Assembly (NCBI GenBank): GCA_902615325.1
Contig: CACMOJ010000001.1
Coordinates: 124,001-188,000, forward strand
DNA length: 64,000 nucleotides
Reading direction: 5' to 3'
Origin: an uncultured SAR116 cluster alpha proteobacterium
GTDB taxonomy: Bacteria; Pseudomonadota; Alphaproteobacteria; Puniceispirillales; Marisalimonadaceae
Shown here: piece after piece, positions 43,689 through 53,156 of the stretch
Layout: every line of letters starts with the position of its first letter
Numbering within the stretch: position 1 is the stretch's first letter
The notes under the pieces: generated by a model
Told to the model about the DNA's origin: nothing
Seen by the model: only the letters and a program-made list of their open reading frames with translations
Databases searched by the model: none
Made by a program: the position numbers and the translations under genes

Positions 43689-44363
43689 ATGGGTAAGATA
43701 AATTTAGAAAGTAGTTGGTTAAAAATTTTAAAAGATGAATTTGAAAAACCATATATGAAGAATTTATCTATTTTTTTAAATAATGAAAAAAAAAATAATA
43801 AAATAATTTATCCACCTGGGTCAAAAATTTTTAATGCCTTAAATTTAACTCCTTTCACTTCAGTAAAAGTTATAATTTTAGGTCAAGACCCATATCATGG
43901 CCAAAATCAAGCAAATGGACTTAGTTTTTCAGTGGAAATTGGAAATAAAATTCCACCATCATTACAAAATATTTTTAAAGAACTTAATTCAGATCTAAAT
44001 ATTTTACCATCTCAACATGGTGATCTTTCGAATTGGGCCAAACAAGGAGTTTTGTTACTTAATACAATATTAACAGTTGAATCTTCTAAACCTTCTTCAC
44101 ACTCTAATAAGGGCTGGGAAATATTCACAGATAAAATACTTCATTCACTTAGCTCCCTAAAAGAGAATTTAGTATTTATTTTGTGGGGAAAAAAAGCACA
44201 AGAAAAAATTTCACTCATTGATGAAAGTAAACATAAAATTTTAAAAAGTCCTCATCCATCTCCATATTCAGCTAATAATGGATTTTTTGGATCACAGCCT
44301 TTTTCAAAAACAAATTTCTTCTTGGAAAGTAAAAAAATTGATAAGATTAATTGGAAATTATAA
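43689..44363 (+). CDS. ung: uracil-DNA glycosylase (family 1)
   Basis: The enzyme has 224 residues from the ATG at 43689 (a TTG 12 codons upstream is also in frame, but GKINLESSWLKIL matches the normal beginning). It excises uracil from DNA to start base excision repair. The water-activating motif ILGQDPYHGQNQANGLSFSV has its Asp near residue 65. QGVLLLNTILTV (near 121), FILWGKKAQ and the C-terminal HPSPYSANNGFFGS clamp, with catalytic His, are intact. Thirteen codons upstream lies the divergent DUF1800 gene. The next gene starts 2 bases downstream. Confidence 0.95.
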   Translation: MGKINLESSWLKILKDEFEKPYMKNLSIFLNNEKKNNKIIYPPGSKIFNALNLTPFTSVKVIILGQDPYHGQNQANGLSFSVEIGNKIPPSLQNIFKELNSDLNILPSQHGDLSNWAKQGVLLLNTILTVESSKPSSHSNKGWEIFTDKILHSLSSLKENLVFILWGKKAQEKISLIDESKHKILKSPHPSPYSANNGFFGSQPFSKTNFFLESKKIDKINWKL

Positions 44364-44365
44364 AA

Positions 44366-45271
44366 ATGAAAAATAATTTAAAATCTCTAAAAACTGACAA
44401 ATTAAATATTTCATATTTTGAGATTGGACATAAAAATAGTATTCCTGTTTTTCTTATGCATGGTTTTCCATATGACATAAATGCTTATAAAGATGTAGTT
44501 GAAATTTTAAAAAAACATGATTTAAGAATTATAGTTCCATATTTAAGAGGTTTTGGACATACTAGTTTTTTAAATAAAAGTTCACTTAGATCTGGAGAGC
44601 AAGCTGCACTAGGAAAAGATCTTCTTGACCTTATGGATGGCTTAAATATCAAAAAAGCAATACTTGCTGGTTATGATTGGGGTGGAAGAGCAGCATGTAT
44701 TGTAGCTGCTTTAAATCCCCAAAGATGTATAGGGCTTATCTCATGTAATGGTTATAATATTCAAAATATTAAAATTGATAGCATCACCCCAGATAAACCA
44801 GAAAATGAAAAAAACTACTGGTACCAATATTTCTTTCATACAAAAAGAGGTTTTAACTCACTAACAAAAAATCGTAATGACATAATAAAATTTCTTTGGA
44901 AAACTTGGTCGCCAACTTGGAAATTTTCTAAAAAAGATTTTGAGTTATCTCAAGAAAGTTTTCAAAACCCTGATTTTGTAGATGTTGTTATTCATAGCTA
45001 CAAACACAGATATGGTCTTGTTGATGGTGATAAAAGTTATTCTGCAATAGAAAATAAATTGTCATTAACACCAAAAATTAAAGTTCCGACAATTACACTT
45101 GATGGCTTAATGAATGGAGTTCGCGAACCAAAACATGAAAAAAATATAAAAAAGTTTACCAATCTTATTAAACATAAATTATTAAAAAATGTTGGTCATA
45201 ATGTACCACAAGAAAGTCCTCTGATTTTTTCAAATTTAATATTAGAAATTAAGAAATATGCAAGTCATTAA
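44366..45271 (+). CDS. alpha/beta hydrolase (epoxide hydrolase / haloalkane dehalogenase-like)
   Basis: The hydrolase has 301 residues from the ATG at 44366, 2 bases after ung. FLMHGFPYDINAYKDV near 35 gives the HGxP oxyanion motif. LAGYDWGGRAACIVAA near 95 puts Asp in the nucleophile position (GxDxG), as in epoxide hydrolases, haloalkane dehalogenases and fluoroacetate dehalogenase. The catalytic base His is in VGHNVPQES near 280. Attack through an aspartate on an epoxide or C-halogen bond is likely from the family. The substrate is unknown. It overlaps the next gene's start by 14 bases. Confidence 0.85.
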   Translation: MKNNLKSLKTDKLNISYFEIGHKNSIPVFLMHGFPYDINAYKDVVEILKKHDLRIIVPYLRGFGHTSFLNKSSLRSGEQAALGKDLLDLMDGLNIKKAILAGYDWGGRAACIVAALNPQRCIGLISCNGYNIQNIKIDSITPDKPENEKNYWYQYFFHTKRGFNSLTKNRNDIIKFLWKTWSPTWKFSKKDFELSQESFQNPDFVDVVIHSYKHRYGLVDGDKSYSAIENKLSLTPKIKVPTITLDGLMNGVREPKHEKNIKKFTNLIKHKLLKNVGHNVPQESPLIFSNLILEIKKYASH

Positions 45272-46301
45272 AGATTACTCTCCTGGCCTAGTATTTTGTA
45301 CATTTATTCTATTTATTTGTTCTTTAATTGATAGTTATCTAAAGTCACAAAATATTTTACTTTCATTAGCTTTTATTAGTTTAATTTTTGGAATAACTCT
45401 TAACAAGTTTTACTTGAGACATGCAACATTAAAAAAGTTTACTGAATTTTCTTTAAAGAAACTTCTTAGATTAGGTATAGCACTTTTAGGAATCTCTTTA
45501 AGTCTAAATCAACTTATGATGTTTGGATACATGTCATTTTTTTTAATTATTTTAAATATTATTTTAATATTTTTAATTATATATATATTTGGAAATTATT
45601 TTAATTTATCTAAAAATCTTTCTTATTTAATTGGTATGGGTACAGCAATATGTGGTGTAACAGCTATAATTGCTACATCTAGTATTATCAACCCTAAAAA
45701 AAATGAAATTAGTTACGCCGTATCAATTGTTACTATATTTGGACTTATTACGGTACTTACTTACCCTTATATTTCTGAATTACTGTTTAAAAATGATGAA
45801 ATTTTAGCTGGCATATTTTTGGGTGCTTCTATTCATGATACTGCTCAAGTCAGTGCTGCTGGAATGATTTATGATGAAACATTTGATTCAGAAAATGCTT
45901 TAAATTCTGCAATGGCTACAAAATTATTAAGAAATTCTTTTTTAATATTATTGATACCGTTACTTACATTAAAATTTATAAAAGAAACAAAAATAGATTT
46001 CAAAACTAATTTCATAAAATTCCTACCTATGTTTGTGGTTGGATTTATCGTGTTTAGTATTTTCAGAACTTTAGGAGACTTAAACTTTTTAAATACGCAA
46101 TACGAGATAATGTGGATTGAAATTATAAGTATCATAAAATCCATTTCTAAAATTTTAATTTTATATGGAATGCTTTCATTGGGACTGCAAACAAATCTCA
46201 ATCAAATCTTCGCTCTTGGTTATAAACCACTCATTGTAGGTTTCATAGCCTGTATATCAGTTGGGTTATTAACAATTTTTTATTTAAAAATTTTATTTTA
46301 A
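45258..46301 (+). CDS. YeiH family putative sulfate exporter
   Basis: The 347-residue membrane protein has about 10 helices and belongs to family UPF0324 (Cons_hypoth698, YeiH). YLIGMGTAICGVTAIIATSS near 127 is the core motif, and ILAGIFLGASIHDTAQVSAAG near 180 is the second conserved motif, with its His-Asp pair. YSEI/YeiH relatives are annotated as putative sulfate or small-anion exporters, with limited experimental proof. The ribosome site lies inside the previous gene, so translation is probably coupled. Confidence 0.87.
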   Translation: MQVIKDYSPGLVFCTFILFICSLIDSYLKSQNILLSLAFISLIFGITLNKFYLRHATLKKFTEFSLKKLLRLGIALLGISLSLNQLMMFGYMSFFLIILNIILIFLIIYIFGNYFNLSKNLSYLIGMGTAICGVTAIIATSSIINPKKNEISYAVSIVTIFGLITVLTYPYISELLFKNDEILAGIFLGASIHDTAQVSAAGMIYDETFDSENALNSAMATKLLRNSFLILLIPLLTLKFIKETKIDFKTNFIKFLPMFVVGFIVFSIFRTLGDLNFLNTQYEIMWIEIISIIKSISKILILYGMLSLGLQTNLNQIFALGYKPLIVGFIACISVGLLTIFYLKILF

Positions 46302-46307
46302 ACAAAT

Positions 46308-46781
46308 TCAATGTTTATGATTAACATGACCTTTAGTATTATTTTTTTTAATTTGGAATGGTATTTCTATAGATACATTTTTTTTAAAGTTTAATTTTAT
46401 ATATAAATATTTTTTATTTTTTAACTCCTCATTAATTTCAGAAAACATTAAATGGAAACCACCGGGCTTTAATACAATCTTAGATTTTTTTTTAATAATT
46501 AATCCAGATTTCAAATGTTTCATTTTCATAACATCATTTTGTATATTCATAGAGTGTATTTGATTATTTTTAGCAAAATTTGATTCAATAGATAATAGAA
46601 CATCATCTGATTTACTATTATTTATAATTTCTAAATATCCAGAAGTCACTTTTTGACCAGAGTGTATGGATTTAATCCATGGTTTATTTATAACTATATT
46701 ATTAATTATAAAATCATCTGACCAAGAATTTTGAATAAAACAAAATAGAAATAAACAAAAATAGAAAAAATTTTTTTTCAT
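46308..46781 (-). CDS. periplasmic copper chaperone PCu(A)C
   Basis: The 157-residue exported protein has a Sec signal (residues about 1-21, ending QNSWS). The copper site of PCu(A)C uses H-M motifs: QIHSMNIQNDVMKMKHL (near 92-108) followed by the GGFHLMF His-x-Met (near 125). GYLEIINNSKSDD (near 47) is the conserved beta-strand start. These proteins pass Cu(I) to the CuA site of cytochrome c oxidase in the periplasm. No oxidase gene is nearby, and no SenC partner is seen. Confidence 0.9.
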   Translation of the reverse strand: MKKNFFYFCLFLFCFIQNSWSDDFIINNIVINKPWIKSIHSGQKVTSGYLEIINNSKSDDVLLSIESNFAKNNQIHSMNIQNDVMKMKHLKSGLIIKKKSKIVLKPGGFHLMFSEINEELKNKKYLYIKLNFKKNVSIEIPFQIKKNNTKGHVNHKH

Positions 46782-46821
46782 AAAATTAACTTAATTGAAT
46801 AGCTTTGAAACACAATAAAAT

Positions 46822-47418
46822 TTAATTTAAAACATGACGAAAATTTTTTATTTCTGTATCAATTTTTTTTGAATCAAATTTCTCTTTATTAAAAATTTTA
46901 AAGATTGCTTGCCTTCCACACTTTTGATGAACTCTTAAATACTTCTCAACAATATGATAATATGGTCTATCAAAATAATCATCGAATATAATAATCGTTC
47001 CTTCTTTTGCAAATTTTAAACACGTAAAAAAACAACAAACCCTGAACCTTCCATCAATCAAAACAGTATCAGGAATTAAATTTTGTTTCCAAGCCCAATT
47101 TGTATAGTCAATAAAAGAATCTCTTTTTGAATAATCTATTGGAAACCCCCAGTTCTCAACTTTACCTACATCAATATATTTTAATTTTATTTTTTGTTCG
47201 TCATAAACTTTTGATTGTTTAATTGTTTTTATCCAGTCAATTGATGTATCAACAGATAAGATTTGAGCGGTTGTATTTTTTAACACCCAATAAGTTGATT
47301 GTCCACAACCATATTCCGCAAAAACGTTTGATTTCATTAAATATTTTTTGAATAATGTATCATTATTTTCAAATAATATGTTGTTTTTTTTTAATTTATT
47401 GTTTGATATATTTGTCAT
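46822..47418 (-). CDS. putative SAM-dependent methyltransferase-like protein
   Basis: This 198-residue protein has a Rossmann-like AdoMet fold: FAEYGCGQSTYWVLKNT near residue 33 resembles motif I (ExGxGxS), ILSVDTSIDWIKTI near 53 gives the acidic second-strand residue, and DTVLIDGRFRVCCFFTCLKF near 117 is the D-GR-R-C block of a little-studied group often near polysaccharide genes. IIIFDDYFDRPYYH near 141 follows. It might act on a sugar or small molecule. The neighbour 5 bases upstream is a DMT transporter. Confidence 0.65.
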   Translation of the reverse strand: MTNISNNKLKKNNILFENNDTLFKKYLMKSNVFAEYGCGQSTYWVLKNTTAQILSVDTSIDWIKTIKQSKVYDEQKIKLKYIDVGKVENWGFPIDYSKRDSFIDYTNWAWKQNLIPDTVLIDGRFRVCCFFTCLKFAKEGTIIIFDDYFDRPYYHIVEKYLRVHQKCGRQAIFKIFNKEKFDSKKIDTEIKNFRHVLN

Positions 47419-47422
47419 TTAA

Positions 47423-48367
47423 CTATTGAAGATTTTTATTATTTACTTTCTCTCTATATGTAATAATTAACCCTGATGTAACTATTAAAAATATACCAGC
47501 AAATTCTATATTTTCTGGCCAAACATCAAAAATTAACTTGCTCCATAAACAAGCAAAAACTAAGTAAAAATAATCTAAAGGCGCAAGCCAACTGCTTTCT
47601 GCATTCTGATATGCTTTAGCGAGTGCTAAATTTCCTATTATGTTTAACAAAGAGCATGTAACAATAAATAAAAAGATTATCATAGTTAAATCAACCCAAC
47701 CATTAGTTATAAAATCTATGGTAAAATTTTGATCGTATTCAAATATAAATTCAAAGAAAATGATGCCTATAATTCCTGATATAAAAAATAATATTCCTAC
47801 AACAAAAGTAAGGGCAACTGGACTTTCATTCCTACAGTATTTTCGTATCATTATAATATTACAAGCATAAAAAAAGCCTGCAAGCATTGGTAATAATTGA
47901 TATAGATTAAAGTTTTCTTTCCAAAGTTGTAATATAAATACACTTCCTATAAAACCCATTACAAGTGCCATAAGCCTGTATTTCCCAACCATTTCTTTTG
48001 TAATAACTATAGATAAAATTGTTACAAATATTGGAAATGTATATAAACCTGCTGCCATTTGAGATAGGGATAATATTGGTGATGCTGAAAAAAAACAAAA
48101 CATGCAAAGAACCATCATTGTACCTCTTATTGTTACTGGCAACCAATTTTCAGGAATTAACAAACTCTTATTTTGAAACAAAATTACAATTATGTATAAA
48201 AACATAATATTAAAAAATGATCTTATAAATTGTAACTGCCAAAATGTTGTATCATTAGCAATAAATTTTATTAGTGCATCTTGGTAAGATAAAATTAAAA
48301 TACCAATTAATAAAGATGTAAGAGATAAAAAATTTGAATCTTTAGATGTTTTGTAAAGAAATTTCAT
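47423..48367 (-). CDS. EamA/DMT family transporter
   Basis: This 314-residue drug/metabolite transporter has ten predicted helices in two EamA repeats (residues about 15-150 and 165-305). Marks are SLLIGILILSYQDALIKFI, VTIRGTMMVLCMFCFFSAS near 80 and LALAKAYQNAESSWLAPLDY near 250, a typical EamA second-repeat block. It exports or exchanges an amino acid or other metabolite. The gene is 6 bases downstream of the DUF3108 gene and 4 upstream of the methyltransferase-like gene. Confidence 0.9.
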   Translation of the reverse strand: MKFLYKTSKDSNFLSLTSLLIGILILSYQDALIKFIANDTTFWQLQFIRSFFNIMFLYIIVILFQNKSLLIPENWLPVTIRGTMMVLCMFCFFSASPILSLSQMAAGLYTFPIFVTILSIVITKEMVGKYRLMALVMGFIGSVFILQLWKENFNLYQLLPMLAGFFYACNIIMIRKYCRNESPVALTFVVGILFFISGIIGIIFFEFIFEYDQNFTIDFITNGWVDLTMIIFLFIVTCSLLNIIGNLALAKAYQNAESSWLAPLDYFYLVFACLWSKLIFDVWPENIEFAGIFLIVTSGLIITYREKVNNKNLQ

Positions 48368-48373
48368 TAATAT

Positions 48374-49144
48374 TTACGTAAAAATAATTCGCGTAATTAT
48401 TGAACCAAACCATCTGTTAATTTCCATTCTAACAGGAAAAACCTTTTTATTTAAAAAACCAAAATATAACTTTATATCAGAAAATTTATCATTTTCAGGT
48501 TTCCATTTTGAATCTAAATAATGACCTCCAATAGGATAAAATCTTAAACCACATACTATTACATTACCTTCATAAGTTTTAGGTCTATCTTTCTTTAAAA
48601 ATGACCTGCTTAACTCTATCATTTCTAAATCATACCTTCTTCTACCGTCAAAAACGCTAAATTTATTGATACATGAATTATTTAGTTGGAGATTGTTAAT
48701 TGTATTAATCAATGCTGTAAATGGATCTATTACATTAAAAATAGTATTTTGAGGAATTTTATTTACTTTTTTTAAATCCAACTTTGGTGTATTTTGAAAT
48801 TTTAAAACATTATTGGAATTGTCCCATTCAACATAAGATTTTCTAGTTTTGCCTTTATAACTTGAAAAAGTTTCATAAATCGAAGGAAATAATTTATCTC
48901 TAATTCTTTTAGACTGTCCTTTTATAGTTGAAGAAAACTTATAAAAACTTTTGAGAGAACCATCAGAAGAAGATATTATTGAATAAAAAATTTTATTTTC
49001 ATTTTTGTTTACCGTAGCAGAAATTTTTGCAATTGATAAATTAGAAAATTGAATTGAAAAATTATATTTATCTATTTTTGAACTAGATAATAATACTGAT
49101 GGCCATATCAATAAAAGTGCATAAAAAAGAAGTTTAATGATCAT
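48374..49144 (-). CDS. DUF3108 domain periplasmic protein
   Basis: The 256-residue exported protein has a Sec signal (residues about 1-19, ending SVLLSS). It belongs to DUF3108: it starts with a KYNFSIQFSNLSIAKISATV strand, has IDPFTALINTI near 140, RRYDLEMIEL near 172 and the Cys-containing VIVCGLRFYPIGGH near 200. The family lies in the outer layer of the periplasm, and its function is unknown. It stands before the DMT transporter in the same direction. Confidence 0.8.
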   Translation of the reverse strand: MIIKLLFYALLLIWPSVLLSSSKIDKYNFSIQFSNLSIAKISATVNKNENKIFYSIISSSDGSLKSFYKFSSTIKGQSKRIRDKLFPSIYETFSSYKGKTRKSYVEWDNSNNVLKFQNTPKLDLKKVNKIPQNTIFNVIDPFTALINTINNLQLNNSCINKFSVFDGRRRYDLEMIELSRSFLKKDRPKTYEGNVIVCGLRFYPIGGHYLDSKWKPENDKFSDIKLYFGFLNKKVFPVRMEINRWFGSIITRIIFT

Positions 49145-49201
49145 TTTTTAAATGTTATAGAAATTACAAATTATTGTACTAATTAGAAATGATTAATAAA
49201 T

Positions 49202-49660
49202 ATGTCAACTTTAATAATTGAAAAAGCAAAATTAAAAAACCTTAAAGATTTAATACATCTTCTATTTGACGATGATCTTGGAAAAGATAGAGAGAACATA
49301 AGTGAAACATCGTTTAATAATTACAAGAAATCATTTATGAAAATTCTAAATGATTCAAACAATGAAATTTTTACAATGATTTTAAATGATCAAATAATCG
49401 GTATGATGCAATTAACTTTCATTCCAGGCCTATCTATGGAAGGTATGACAAGATGCCAAATTGAATCAGTTAGAATTAAGAAAGATTACAGAAATAAGGG
49501 TTATGGATCAGAATTGATGAAAAAAGGTATTGAAATCGCAAAATTAAATAAATGTGGATTGATACAGTTAACGAGTAATAAAGAAAGACTTAAAGCAATC
49601 AATTTTTATAAAAAACTTGGCTTTTTAAGTACACATAAAAGTTTTAAATTAGACTTATAG
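49202..49660 (+). CDS. GNAT family N-acetyltransferase
   Basis: The 152-residue acetyltransferase shows the CoA loop RIKKDYRNKGYGSELMKKGI (near residue 98, R-N-x-G-x-G) and the C-terminal LTSNKERLKAINFYKKLGF block near 125. GMMQLTFIPGLSMEGMTRCQ near 67 (substrate strand) resembles the RimI/PhnO-like groups. It acetylates an amine with acetyl-CoA. It is an isolated plus-strand gene. The gap of 57 bases upstream holds no obvious promoter. Confidence 0.85.
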   Translation: MSTLIIEKAKLKNLKDLIHLLFDDDLGKDRENISETSFNNYKKSFMKILNDSNNEIFTMILNDQIIGMMQLTFIPGLSMEGMTRCQIESVRIKKDYRNKGYGSELMKKGIEIAKLNKCGLIQLTSNKERLKAINFYKKLGFLSTHKSFKLDL

Positions 49661-49669
49661 AAAAAGGTT

Positions 49670-49954
49670 TTATTTACAAAATGCCTCATATGAGTTGGCA
49701 AAAGTATTCATTCTTACTTCATGAACTCTCATTGCATTTCCAAAGATATTCTGCATTCTATTAATTTCTTCTTTATCTTTATCTTTTAAATTTTCTCTTT
49801 CTTTAAGATATCTATTAAGAATATTATTCCATGATTGATAACTTACGTCATATTTTTTTAAAATTTCTTCACATTTCTTTTTATCAAATACTTTACCATG
49901 TGATATTGATGAAAAGGTAAAAAACAAAATAATTAAAATAAAAATTCTTAACAT
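49670..49954 (-). CDS. small exported hypothetical protein
   Basis: This 94-residue protein from the ATG at 49954 has a GAGG ribosome site 5 bases ahead (a GTG two codons earlier is unlikely). It has a Sec signal of about 20 residues (LRIFILIILFFTFSSISHG). The mature part is a lysine- and glutamate-rich helix (EILKKYDVSYQSWNNILNRY, then DKDKEEINRMQNIFGNAM) with two cysteines, KKCEE and AFCK, at its ends that could form a disulfide. I do not recognise the family. Confidence 0.6.
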   Translation of the reverse strand: MLRIFILIILFFTFSSISHGKVFDKKKCEEILKKYDVSYQSWNNILNRYLKERENLKDKDKEEINRMQNIFGNAMRVHEVRMNTFANSYEAFCK

Positions 49955-49984
49955 ACACACCTCTTTACAAAAAGAATCTACACT

Positions 49985-52510
49985 TTATTCATTTCTAATT
50001 AAAGGATAAATTTTAGGGGTTAAATATTTAAAATTTGTAAAAAATATTAATAGTAAACTTAAAACAATAATAAAACTTATAATTATAAAAAATGTATTAA
50101 AATCAAATTCCCATGATAAATTAAAAAATGTTTGAATAGCAAAATTAGATATTATTATTGAAAAAATTGTAGAGAAAAAAATTGTAACCCCATAAAGAAT
50201 TAAAAATTCAATAATTGAGGATTTAATTATTTGTAGTTTACTTAGGCCAATTATTTTAAAAACTAAATTTTGATATATTTTACTTTTACCTTGAACAATA
50301 ATAGCACTCACTATAACAAAAAAGCCTATAAATATAACAACCAACGATACCAATGAAATTGATAAATAGATTTTGTTAAGTAAATTTGAAATTTTTTGTA
50401 AATAACTTCTAACCTCGATAAAAGAAACATTTGGAAATTCATTTAATAAATTAATATATTTTACTTCTTTATCAAATTTTACAGTTGCAAGAATTTCACT
50501 TGGTAATTTTTTTGCAAATGAAGGATTAATTAACATAGCAAAATTTATATTAAGATCTCGATAATTTACTTTCCTAAAATTAACAACTTTACCAATTACT
50601 TCTCTACCAGAGATTAATAATGTAAATTTATCATCAAGTTTAACATTTAAATCTTTTGCAATTTTACTATCTAATGAAATTAACAATTCTTCTTCATTTT
50701 GATTATTATCCCACCATTTTCCTTTTGTAATTGGGTTATTAAGAGGTGGATCATCTGACCAAGATATTCTTCGGTCATTATTTATAAACCAAAAGCTTTC
50801 ATTAAAACGATCAATATAATTTAATGGATCTATATTGTTAATTTTTATTAACTTGACAGAAACCATTGGCATAGCATTAATTATAGCTAAAGGATCTTTA
50901 TTTTTAATAAAGTTTATGAATTCTAATTTTTGATTATTTTGAAGCCCAATAAAAAAATAATCTGGAGCAAGATTTGGAATTGATTTAGAAATTTCTTTCT
51001 TTAAATTAAAACCAATTAATCCCAAAGATAAAAGAAGTGTTGTTCCTAAACCTAATGTTACTAAAACAACCAAAGATATATTTTTAAATTTTATAATATC
51101 TTTCAAAGCAAACTTAAATGATATAAAATTCTCTATATAAATTTTTTTAAACTGACGTAAAAAAAATATAAAAATTAAATAAAAAATTAAAATGCAAATA
51201 AAAAAGTTTATAAAATAAATTAAACTATAAATTGGTCTAAATGAACTTAAAGATATAAATAAAACAAAAATTAAAGATGTTAAAAAAAGTAAAGAATTTG
51301 TTTTAGTTTTAAAAATAAATGTGATGTCTCTTTTAACATTTTTTAATAAATCATTACCTTTAATACTATCAATTGCATTTAATGTTGGGATAGAAAAAAT
51401 TACAAATACCACAAAACCTGCAAAAAAAACATTTAAGTAAGTAAATAAGGAAAAGTGATATGAAAGTTGAATATTATAAAAATTAATTAAAAATGAATTT
51501 AGAATTGGTATTATAAACAAACTTAAAATATAAGAAAATAACGATGATATAATTAATAGAAAAAATAATTCACAATAATATATCAATTTAATTTTAGAAT
51601 TTTTCATACCAATAGCTTTTTTAATAGCAATAGAGATATATTTATCATTTAAATATGATAAAAGTGAATTAGCCAATCCAACTGAAGCTATTAATAAAGC
51701 ACTAATTGATAGTAATGACAAAAATTGAATAAAGTTGTTAATTGCTAATTTTAGACCTCTTCCAGAATTTTCAGGCATTTTAATCTTATGATTTTTATCT
51801 TTATTTAGAATATTTTTTACTAATTTAATGCCATTTTTAGTTTCAATATTTTTATTAAATTTTAATTTAAACTCTTTATTTATTAAATTTCCTAATGCTT
51901 GTAATTTCAATTGTTCAAGTGTGATATTATTTATCATCGCATAATCACCAAATACAAAAGCTCCACCTATATCAGGAATATTTTTTAAATAACCAATAAC
52001 AGTTAAATTTTTATTTTGTATATTAACTTTTTCGCCAATTTTAAGTTTCAAATTTTCAAATGTATTTTTATTTAATAAAATTGTATTGGATTTTTTTTTC
52101 ATTATTTGAAATGCATTTTTTGGATGTGTTTCAACTTTTCCATATAGTGGATAATTAATGTCAATAGATTTAATTCTTACAAAAATTGATTTGTTATCCT
52201 TATTAATCATTGAATTAAATTCAATTATTTCAGTTACTTGTGCAATTTTTTTTATTTTTGATATCAAATTATAATCAGATTTCCCTCTGTTGTAATCAAT
52301 TTCTAAATCACCACCCAGAAGAGTTTTTTGATTTTTTGATAACTCTTCATTAAGACTTAAATTAATTGTTAAAATTGTACTGTATATAAACAAACTTAAA
52401 AAAAGAGTTATTGAAATACTCAATAACTTAGCCTTACTTCTGAATAAGTCTTTAATTGAAAATAAAAATATAAGTTTTATATCAGTATAATTAAATAATT
52501 TTTCCATCAT
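49985..52510 (-). CDS. ybbP: FtsX-like ABC permease, YbbP-type
   Basis: The 841-residue membrane protein has two FtsX-type halves: a first helix (residues 29-48), a long periplasmic domain, helices near 260-380, further helices near 400-460, a second periplasmic domain, and four C-terminal helices. FKIIGLSKLQIIKSSIIEF near 755 is the FtsX coupling segment. Size and partner match YbbP (about 804 residues). It overlaps the upstream ATPase gene and lies opposite tesA, the classical ybbA-ybbP/tesA arrangement. It probably moves lipids or helps extract periplasmic molecules. Confidence 0.85.
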   Translation of the reverse strand: MMEKLFNYTDIKLIFLFSIKDLFRSKAKLLSISITLFLSLFIYSTILTINLSLNEELSKNQKTLLGGDLEIDYNRGKSDYNLISKIKKIAQVTEIIEFNSMINKDNKSIFVRIKSIDINYPLYGKVETHPKNAFQIMKKKSNTILLNKNTFENLKLKIGEKVNIQNKNLTVIGYLKNIPDIGGAFVFGDYAMINNITLEQLKLQALGNLINKEFKLKFNKNIETKNGIKLVKNILNKDKNHKIKMPENSGRGLKLAINNFIQFLSLLSISALLIASVGLANSLLSYLNDKYISIAIKKAIGMKNSKIKLIYYCELFFLLIISSLFSYILSLFIIPILNSFLINFYNIQLSYHFSLFTYLNVFFAGFVVFVIFSIPTLNAIDSIKGNDLLKNVKRDITFIFKTKTNSLLFLTSLIFVLFISLSSFRPIYSLIYFINFFICILIFYLIFIFFLRQFKKIYIENFISFKFALKDIIKFKNISLVVLVTLGLGTTLLLSLGLIGFNLKKEISKSIPNLAPDYFFIGLQNNQKLEFINFIKNKDPLAIINAMPMVSVKLIKINNIDPLNYIDRFNESFWFINNDRRISWSDDPPLNNPITKGKWWDNNQNEEELLISLDSKIAKDLNVKLDDKFTLLISGREVIGKVVNFRKVNYRDLNINFAMLINPSFAKKLPSEILATVKFDKEVKYINLLNEFPNVSFIEVRSYLQKISNLLNKIYLSISLVSLVVIFIGFFVIVSAIIVQGKSKIYQNLVFKIIGLSKLQIIKSSIIEFLILYGVTIFFSTIFSIIISNFAIQTFFNLSWEFDFNTFFIIISFIIVLSLLLIFFTNFKYLTPKIYPLIRNE

Positions 52511-53156
52511 TTATTTCAATTTTTTTATTAGCTTTATTGGCAATTTTGGTGTCATGAGTTACTAGTATAAGACTTGATCCTGAATCTTTTACAATATCAA
52601 ATAAGATACCTGAAATTAATGATGAATTTATTTTATCAAGATTACCTGTAGGCTCGTCAGCTAATATTAACTTTGGTTTCATAACTAATGATCTAGCTAT
52701 AGCAACTCTTTGTTGCTCACCTCCAGAGAGTTGACTTGGATAATGATTAAATCGATGTTTCAAACCTACTTTATCTAAAATTTCTTTAGATTTATTTAAA
52801 CCATTATTTATATTGTTAATTTCTAAAGTTAAATTTACATTTTCTAATGCCGTAAAATTTGGCAAAAGAAAAAATGATTGAAAAATAATACCAATATTTT
52901 TTCTTCTAATATCTGAAAGTTCATCTTCATTTAAATTTTTAAAATTATTGCCGTCAAAAATTAATTCTCCTGAATTAAATTTTTCTAAACCAGCTATTAA
53001 CATAATCAAACTAGTTTTACCTGAGCCACTTTCTCCAATGACTGAAATTGATTCTTTATAATTTAGATTAATATTTACATTTTTAAGTATTTGTAATGAC
53101 TTATTATTTATCTTATAAGATAAACTTAAATTTTTTATTTCGAGAAGTTTGTTCAT
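52491..53156 (-). CDS. ybbA: ABC transporter ATP-binding protein, YbbA/LolD-like
   Basis: The ATPase has 221 residues from the ATG at 53156. Walker A is GESGSGKTSL near 38, Q-loop IIFQSFFLLP near 88, signature LSGGEQQRVAIARS near 140 and Walker B LILADEPTGNLD near 160. These are the MacB/LolD/YbbA class, which drives FtsX-type permeases. Its ATG overlaps the ATG of the divergent tesA gene inside a CATG. It overlaps the permease gene by 20 bases, confirming a coupled pair. Confidence 0.92.
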   Translation of the reverse strand: MNKLLEIKNLSLSYKINNKSLQILKNVNINLNYKESISVIGESGSGKTSLIMLIAGLEKFNSGELIFDGNNFKNLNEDELSDIRRKNIGIIFQSFFLLPNFTALENVNLTLEINNINNGLNKSKEILDKVGLKHRFNHYPSQLSGGEQQRVAIARSLVMKPKLILADEPTGNLDKINSSLISGILFDIVKDSGSSLILVTHDTKIANKANKKIEINDGKII